Shown: positions 57,827 to 64,000 of the stretch, piece after piece | How the letters are laid out: each line of letters begins with the position of its first letter | Position numbering within the stretch: the stretch's first letter is position 1 | NCBI GenBank assembly: GCA_018417955.1 | Contig: JACTVC010000010.1 | Coordinates: 247,611 to 311,610, forward strand | DNA from: Laccaria trichodermophora | Taxonomy: Eukaryota > Basidiomycota > Agaricomycetes > Agaricales > Hydnangiaceae | DNA: 64,000 bases | Direction of reading: 5' to 3' | Notes under the pieces: model-generated | The model's input: the letters and a program-made list of their open reading frames with translations, nothing else | Databases searched by the model: none | Told to the model about the DNA's origin: nothing | Position numbers and translations under genes: made by a program

Positions 57827-57963
57827 GGTTGAGAACGGAGGGGACTGAATATCGTAAGTCAGTGGGTGCTAAACAGGTTCTTGATTTTGGATTGCGGACT
57901 CACAGTATTTATGTCGAAGCATTGAGAGACCGGTACCCAGACGTCGACATGCATCTCAGTCAT

Positions 57964-58722
57964 CTCGACACCTTTTGTTCTGCGATATTGGGGCGCGATG
58001 GTAAGCCCATTCGGTCCTGGTCGCAAAACGCCATCTAATTCGGTTACGATACGTATTCTACTTTACAAAAGGAATCTATCTATGTGTGCGTGGTTTCGGA
58101 AAAGGCACATCGAGCGCTATTGTTTCCAAGTCATTCTTCAAAGCTTTAGGGGAGGCGTGCAAGCTTCACGTGACATGCGTCAACCTCCCCTAAAGTCCGG
58201 GAAACTAAGTGAAGGAAGGCGCGTTTTGTTGTCTCCTTCCCTTCGTTACATAGTGATTGTATATAATGTCCGGATGTAAGACAAATTAAGAAAGGAGGAG
58301 CTGCCAAGGGAGAATGTAAGTATCGTACCTAGGAGCTATTGTTTCTGTTCTCTGAAATTGAAATGTGTTCCTAGTATGGAGAGCTATGGAGAGGTGAGCC
58401 CTGGATTGTGGAGTACTTGATTATCACTCGCGATTTAGGATCCGTGCAGGGAAACGTTTCAGATGGAAGAACTCTAAAAAATCCCTGGTCGTATGGGGCA
58501 CTTTTTGTCGGCGTCGCGAAGTGTCAGAAACCTGCAACGGCCAACTTTCACTTTCATTATGCTGGTGTTACTAATTGTTGTCGCCGACAGATTGTAGCAC
58601 TCGTTAATTATATATGCTAGCAACCCCCCTTGTCATTGAGGCAGTTAAAGATCGCGCCTTTGCCTTCGGAGCGCAACACGAAAGAAAACTGACCACCCCC
58701 AACTAACCATCTCCTCTACCTC
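57964..58722. other. Intergenic region with a mini hairpin
   Basis: CTTTAGGGGAGG (58144-58155) faces CCTCCCCTAAAG (58184-58195) as a perfect 12-bp stem whose loop contains TTCACGTGA. The small ORF 58408-58620 has no recognisable content. Confidence 0.5.
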
Positions 58723-59756
58723 ATGTCGATGAAACCTGGAAGACATCAGAACCCCTCGGTACGCACTGTAGAATCACTTCCTTTGCCTCATGATCTCATT
58801 CAAAATTTTGAAGGTTTACCAGCACAAGGCTCTAATTCGACACACCCGCAAGATCAGGACACTCTGCCTGAGCTCTGACGGCGCTCACTTACTCAGCGGA
58901 GGTGATTTCCACTTGAATTTTTCATATGGCATAACAATGACATTTTCCTCAGGCGAGGACGGCTTACTGGTGGTATGGGATCTGGAATCCGATACTCACC
59001 AAACGATTTTTTCCTCTAATGGATATGTTATGGCCGCCACCTGGATGTCTTCAACCCAGAGTCCTACGAAGACCCTCGCCTTTGGTTGTCACGATGGCAT
59101 GATCCACGTTCATGTGCGAGGAAATAATGTTCGTCACTGTACACCTCAATTCACATGGTTTTCTGACCCTACCTTCAGGGGATTTTCTATCCCTCTTCGT
59201 CCGTTCACGTTGATGACGGGCCTGTGGAATTTCTCGCTTTCAATCCCACTACCTTATCTGCATTGGCCGTTGGAAGTGGCCGTCCCCAGAATTGGCGTGT
59301 TGATGCGACAGGTCAGTAACACCTCGGAGAAACATGGCCCAGTTACTTATTTGATGGAAGCAGGTCTTCTCGTCGGTTCTCATGGAGAATGTGCCTTCCA
59401 AGGAGGGCTACCCAAGAAACGTAAATTACAGTAATCATTTGACTTTGTTATCAACTTACTAACTTCCAACGCACAGCGATGAAGCTTGAAGTAGTGCGTA
59501 ATTTTACCATCTCCAAAATCTCGTGTTTAATTTATGTTCCTAGGCGCATTCCTTCCATGAAGGAAACCATATGAACATCAAGGTTTCGACTGATCATGTA
59601 GGCGTGATCGATGTCTTCACGTGGTCCGCCTCCAAAGGGCTGAGAGGGGACTTAAAACGTCTGATCGTCATGATAATTACCCATGTTTACATGATTGTAC
59701 TTATTGCTCGAATTCTTCGCCCAAGCTTCTTCTGCGAAGCTTCGCAGAAGAAGTAG
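58723..59756 (+). CDS. Tail-anchored WD40 protein, paralogue C (internally deleted)
   Basis: Seven exons (58723-58758, 58814-58901, 58953-59128, 59179-59311, 59361-59420, 59477-59490, 59544-59756) give 239 residues. Exon 2 is 88 nt and exon 4 is 133 nt, both identical in length to paralogue A exons 2 and 4. Sequence matches A in LIRHTRKIRTLCLSSDGAHL and EDGLLVVWDLES, with VEFLAFNPTTLSALAVGSG later. The exons for the middle repeats of A are missing. The C-terminus has a hydrophobic helix, LIVMIITHVYMIVLIARIL, about 209-227. Its opposite orientation to A and B implies inversion or separate insertion. A 28-bp palindrome covers the last codons. Confidence 0.72.
59726..59753. repeat. Perfect 28-bp palindrome at the 3-prime end of paralogue C
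   Basis: CTTCTTCTGCGAAG followed by its exact reverse complement CTTCGCAGAAGAAG. In RNA it forms a 14-bp stem immediately before the stop codon. Confidence 0.8.
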
Positions 59757-60072
59757 GGTCGTCTCAGAGAAAGAGCGACACCTCGTTCGGTGATATTGTG
59801 TACTAAATATAAATTCCGCTCTGCGTTTTTTGTTCAATACATCCACTTGCGACTTCTCCTCTGCGGCGTTGCGGTTACATACATACCAAAATAGCTATAA
59901 CCAACCGCGAAAGCAAATAAAGTTATCAATACAGGTGACGCGGTACAAGTGCCTCATTAGCCGGACAAGAGGGGCAGATTTGGGTACTGCGAGGAGGTCG
60001 AGCGCGTAGATGTCCCCGCTGGTGATGGTCAAGTGACAAGGGATGACGGTTCCACGTGCGTAGCAAAGCTAG
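59757..60072. other. Short intergenic region
   Basis: No feature recognised. Confidence 0.4.
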
Positions 60073-60220
60073 GTGTCAAAGTGTCATTCAAACTAAAGAG
60101 ATTCGTCAAGCTCGTGCTAAGCTCGGCAAAGGCAAGCTTACAGAACAGCAGTACGAAGAGTTCATCAAGAAGGAGATTGAGACGCTGATTCGACTAGCTT
60201 CCTCCCCTTCATCGTCATAG
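60073..60220 (+). pseudogene. C-terminal fragment of an unknown Lys/Glu-rich protein
   Basis: An open plus-strand frame without its own ATG reads KEIRQARAKLGKGKLTEQQY followed by EEFIKKEIETLIRL and a stop. It is amphipathic and helical, unlike random sequence. It looks like the last exon of a gene whose 5-prime part was lost, next to the truncated Plavaka transposase. Confidence 0.35.
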
Positions 60221-60297
60221 GGAACTGGCAGAGGTGGAAGTTGTGGATGGGGAGCGTGGGGGGGTAGATCACCATCAGGGAGGAGAAAGGGAAGAAT

Positions 60298-61100
60298 GGT
60301 CCCTATCAACTCGTGGATATCTGCACGAGGAAAGGAGTCCGTAAATGGCTAAAATCATTATTGAGAAGATTGTGCAAGCAAGATAAGGATGACGTACGAT
60401 AACGTCGCCAACAATACCATAGTCATCCCATAACTCTTTCAGCGTGCAGCCTTCTAGTAAGGTATCAGTGAGAACCTGGGAACGGCGACCCCCAATCGGA
60501 CCGTCCAAATTGTCGGAAGGTGCTGTACACCTAAATTAATCTGTCAGCAGGAGATTACGTCCAAAACTATTTCACTTACTTTGCACACCAGTCCTGAACA
60601 ACGCATGCAAGCAGAGCTTGTTCTGGGTAGTCGGCAATATAGGGTCCAAGGCCATAGACCACACGTCGGTAATGGGCATCTCCGCAGCGCGTAACGCGAG
60701 GAGTGGTCATGTGAGGGCGTAACGATGCGAGGACATGGTCAAGTGACGTATGAAACAGCTGCCGGCGGAATTTGCGGAAGTTCACATCATCCGTATAATC
60801 CTTGGAAGCTTTAAATTTGGTCGTCAGTGACCAGACGGGAAAATACAATGTAGACGACTCACTTTTCGGGATGGAGAGGAAAGCTAGAAGGGAAACGGCG
60901 CCGCGGTGAGCGCGTCGCACAGAGTTATGAACATTTCCGATCGACGTGTATAACGGATAGAATTCGTTCTGGCCCGTTGCAACAGACACCGTTGTTTTGT
61001 CGCTACCGAGGATAGCTGGTACAAACATGGCACCATGAGTGCGTATCTCCTTTTTTGCGAATGGCAACCGTCGCCCTTTGACTTCGAACCATGCCCCCAA
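60298..61100 (-). pseudogene. Truncated Plavaka-type transposase
   Basis: Minus-strand exons encode about 225 residues of a Plavaka (CACTA-like) transposase. Landmarks are SDKTTVSVATGQNEFYPLY, SIGNVHNSVRRAHRGAVSLL, NFRKFRRQLFHTSLDHVL, RRVVYGLGPYIADYPEQALL and ELWDDYGIVGDV, matching the family as I know it from agarics. Two spliced introns (about 60,861-60,805 and 60,580-60,533) are still intact. The coding similarity stops after DIHELI near 60,305, where full-length members continue for several hundred residues, and the N-terminal part ends at 61,100 against a plus-strand gene. It is a fragment, not an active element. Confidence 0.8.
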
Positions 61101-62013
61101 AATCCGCGCTACCTCTTCCTCGCACTCTTCAGGTTACTCTCCGAGCGAACCGTGACCCCCATCCTGGAGTAACTGAAAAAGACAAGAAGCCCCGTCGCAC
61201 CAGTGAGCAGGTGGCTGCTGAGAAGGAGCAAAAACTTCAGGAGAAGAACAGTAAGGCCCAGAAGAAGGAAGATGCGATCAAGAATGCCGCTCACCTTGAA
61301 GATGTCATGGATAAGGACGACAAGCTCAGGCTTCTCCAAGCTAACCATCCACCCCCAACACACAAAAAAAGACTGCCCGGTCTCAGAGACCAACTCAAGC
61401 AGTGCCAGATGATATGTCGCCCAGTCTGATCCCGAGTTGATTTGACACAGCTGCCATAGACAACCCTCCCAGACGACGACATATATGTTCCTGAAGACGA
61501 GGACCAAGAGGGTGGAAGTGAGGATGAAGTCCTCAACGAGTCGGATGAGGACAACGCACCAAGACCCACTGGCAAGAAGGAATCAAAAGGTGAATTGAGG
61601 AAGAGAATCGAGGCCGCTCGTACGCCGGCAACGCCTTCCATGGATGGTAATAAGCGGAAGGCCGCTGAAGGTCCTGGAGTGTAAGTCAAACGTTAACAAT
61701 CGTTGTCGACTATTGCTCACTTACTCACCTCAGAGCCATTTCCGAAACGGCTCAAAAAAAGCCGAAAAAGGTGAACGAGGGCCTCCGGAATGATTGGAAT
61801 ACGAAGGCGGCATCTAACGATGATGAAGATCGTCTCCTCACAGAGGTAAAACCTTCTCATCGCCGTTCTGCTTCAGCGAACTCCGGAATGTCGATTTCCA
61901 GCCTACACGGCGACGTTCCACCAGGTTCTGGTGGGGAAGGATCAGATGTGGACCAGATGCTGTTGGGGATACGACGTCCAGAGAGATCTCGCCGTCGAGG
62001 ATGGATATCTTGA
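61091..62013 (+). CDS. Lys/Glu-rich disordered protein, possible frameshift
   Basis: Exon 1 starts at 61091 and encodes RRTSEQVAAEKEQKLQEKNS, a charged helical region. A later exon (about 61477-61680) encodes LPDDDIYVPEDEDQEGGSED, and the last exon (61735-62013) encodes KPKKVNEGLRNDWN and a Ser-rich end. The 48-residue-scale join between exons 1 and 2 is not clean: the family-like reading moves to another frame after the A-run at about 61,363, suggesting a one-base frameshift or an unusual 36-bp intron. I recall similar proteins in agarics, often near transposons, without function. It overlaps the start of the Plavaka fragment head to head. Confidence 0.45.
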
Positions 62014-62030
62014 TGATGATCTTCCGTTAT

Positions 62031-62178
62031 CGTTTGCGTGTTCTCGTTTGCGTGTTCTCGTTTGCGTGTTATCTCGTTTGCGTGTTCTCGTTTGCGTGTT
62101 CTCGTTCGCGTGTTCTCGTTTTGTGTGTTTCCCATTTGCGTGTTCTCGTTTGCGTGCTCTCATTTGCGTGTTCTCGTT
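62031..62178. repeat. Minisatellite, 14-bp unit TTTGCGTGTTCTCG
   Basis: About eleven units follow the stop of the preceding gene, with a few variants (TTCGCGTG, TTTTGTGTG). The Val/Cys/Phe/Ser-Leu ORFs in all frames are repeat translations. Confidence 0.85.
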
Positions 62179-62364
62179 TGGACCATTCTCATCTTCTTAC
62201 ACCACCATCACGAGACAGCACAACAACAATACCCGAAAGTCCCAAAAGCAAATAAAATGGATAAAGGCAGGCGCTATGGGAAATTAAGATTGGTTGGTAC
62301 AGCCTCAATCTTTATCGTCGTATGAGCTGAGGCGTTGTTAGACATTGCAGAAGATCAAAGACCT

Positions 62365-62790
62365 TTGGGCAGCGGTGAAGGCGAGCGTGGTAGGCTCTAG
62401 GCGTAATTCTCAGGAAGTTGAGATAGCGGGCGGCGTCTGCCTCACAAGCGCAGCGAGGATGGACGACGAGGCTGTTGAAGTTTTTGGCGCGGAGGTAAGT
62501 ACGCTTCCGCGAAACATTCAGCGCCTGATTCTTCCTTTAGCTCTGCAATGCTTGCATGGCGGCTTCGGGAGGCTGGGGTACCGTCGAAGGCTCCGACGAG
62601 ACACCGGTGAAGGCGAGCGTACTAAGCTCTGGACACAATTGTCAGGAAGTCGACATAGCGAGCAACGTCTGCCTCGTAAGTACGCTTTCGCAAAACATTC
62701 AGCGCCTGACGTTTCCTTTAGCGCTGCGATGCTTACATGGCAGTTCCAGGAGCCTGCGGTACCCATGAAGGCTCGGACGAGACATCGCCC
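62365..62790 (+). repeat. Duplicated exon-intron block
   Basis: GTGAAGGCGAGCGT, CAGGAAGT and GTCTGCCTC, then GTAAGTACGCTT, AAACATTCAGCGCCTGA and TTTCCTTTAGC recur in the same order at about 62,378-62,580 and 62,608-62,765. Each copy contains a credible 45-50 bp intron (GTAAGT to TTTAG), so a spliced unit was tandemly duplicated. No protein family is recognised. Confidence 0.55.
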
Positions 62791-62815
62791 ATGGCTTAGT
62801 CTGAACCCCACCTAG

Positions 62816-63468
62816 AATAATGACAAAAACTTACGTAAATTGTAATAAAAATAGTAGCTCCTCGAAAAAAAAACACCATTGACTTCTTACGGGTCCAGGG
62901 TCCAGCTATCATTACATTTCATCTTGCAGGTTCCGTTTGGCGTTAACGTGGACGATCTTCAAGCGACAGTCCATTAAACGGGCGGCCGTAGACCCTCGTT
63001 TGGAAGCAGGATTGTCGCGGGTGGTCGCGATTAACGACTGTGGATGTCATTGGTAGCGCTGAATCTGGAGAGTGGCAAAGGTGAGCGGCTGGGCGACGTT
63101 GCAAGCGTACTTACCCATTACTACCTGTGCCGTTTCTCGGATAGGTCATGTCCTGTACACATTGTAAAGAGTCAATCGAAGTATTGGAGTTTACAACTCA
63201 CCAAAAACTGTTTTCTTCGGGACGGACAAGCACTCGTCAATGAGCGCCGTCGTTTCCAATTGAAATGAGTACGTTGGATGCCTTTCACCATTGCGCACCG
63301 TCGAAATCGTCTACGAATCGTCATATATGAGCGCATGCGCTGATACCGACACCCAAAATGTTCGCATGTCCTTCCTCTACCAGCATCCTCTTCTCAAACA
63401 TATCCTTGTTTCTTTTTCCTGCCGAAACGGTATGAACTACTCCCTATGAAGATTACTTCCTATGAATA
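62816..63468. other. Intergenic region
   Basis: No gene recognised; ORF 63044-63268 lacks motifs. Confidence 0.4.
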
Positions 63469-63987
63469 TTACTTTCTGCGTGTACAGTTGCGTAAATAAC
63501 TATGAATGAAATCCAATGTAGCCCAGTTATCTTCATAACGAGCCAAGGTGGGAAACGTTGTCAAGACCTGAATACAGTTAATAACTGCCGACCCAATAAT
63601 CAAGTATATACATACCTCTTGGCATATTAGTGCCAATTTTTCCGAGTCTTGTGAGTTGAAGGGTCGACTGACTTGAAGGTGTGTATTGCATTGCTTCTTG
63701 ACGAAGTTCTAGGGGCCCTTAGTTAGCCGCATCCAAAAACGCCACACATATCATACTTGGATTTCCTGATATTCCTTGTTGCTTAATCCCAACGCCTCCG
63801 TCAACCGATAACCCCCTCGGCTTGGTCGCCCAACCTCGCCTGCTGGCTTTCGAATTTTCTTCGACTCAGCAATCGTTTTTGAACGCTGGTGGCTTTCGGA
63901 TTCGGCCGACCACACACGTCTGAGCGTAAGAGGAGGGGGAATGATTTTCGATTCTGCTTCAAACGCTGTCCTAAGTGTGAGCGGCAT
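63469..63987 (-). CDS. Unknown protein, FP-L/DNWA family, member 2 (possibly partial)
   Basis: Exons 63987-63757, 63708-63616 and 63567-63469 give at least 141 residues; the start may lie beyond the window. The last exon reads VLTTFPTLARYEDNWATLDF and ends with a basic NCTRRK tail. Member 1 at 46,978-47,650 has the same motif and the same 93-nt penultimate exon, with phase 0 introns. The upstream exon is charged, with KKIRKPAGEVGRPSRGGYRL, a basic region. Both introns here are 48 bp. Confidence 0.6.
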
Positions 63988-64000
63988 GTGTTAGCTCTTG

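Noticed and set aside
62031..62325. Cys/Phe/Val-rich ORFs after 62,030
   Set aside because: They are translations of the 14-bp minisatellite in all three frames.
1..64000. tRNA genes, rRNA genes and CRISPR arrays
   Set aside because: Scanning for B-box-like GGTTCGAATCC, conserved rRNA segments and regularly spaced repeats gave no candidate; the snoRNA guides are only complementary to rRNA.

Overview
The window is eukaryotic and almost certainly from a basidiomycete fungus of the Agaricomycetes. Genes are split by short (about 45-65 bp) GT-AG introns, and the transposon relics (Tnp2/CACTA, Plavaka, hAT-like and Tc1/mariner-like non-autonomous elements) are typical of mushroom genomes. Family names come from motif recognition by eye; no database search was run.

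Positions 1-16,960 are a gene-poor transposable-element island, AT-rich and visibly poor in CpG. It holds a 2.2 kb hAT-like element inserted at the edge of a decayed USP-type deubiquitinase, two Tc1/mariner-like MITEs with TA targets, C/T, purine and GTC-rich low-complexity tracts, and a broken CACTA transposase whose reading frame is cut by two separate hAT-like insertions with 8-bp target duplications.

From about 17.9 kb the sequence becomes CpG-rich and gene-dense. Conserved housekeeping genes come first: mitochondrial ribosomal protein uL5m, a CaaX-terminated disordered protein, a secreted M64 metallopeptidase, a nucleolar L1-domain protein, an alpha/beta hydrolase and a quinone oxidoreductase. 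A small host transcript at 33.5-34.0 kb carries two intronic U18-type C/D snoRNAs. A secreted protein with a duplicated domain, a disordered 813-residue protein and a tandem pair of single-pass membrane proteins follow.

From 47 kb to the right end the content is accessory and paralogue-rich: two members of an unnamed family with a Phe-Pro/Asp-Asn-Trp motif, a divergent Spt5-like KOW protein, three tail-anchored WD40 paralogues around an F-box gene, a truncated Plavaka transposase, a Lys-rich disordered protein, minisatellites and duplicated exon-intron blocks. The paralogues share exon sizes and intron phases, which points to recent lineage-specific expansion. Exon models were built by hand from splice signals and frame continuity, and each model quoted with exons sums to a whole number of codons.
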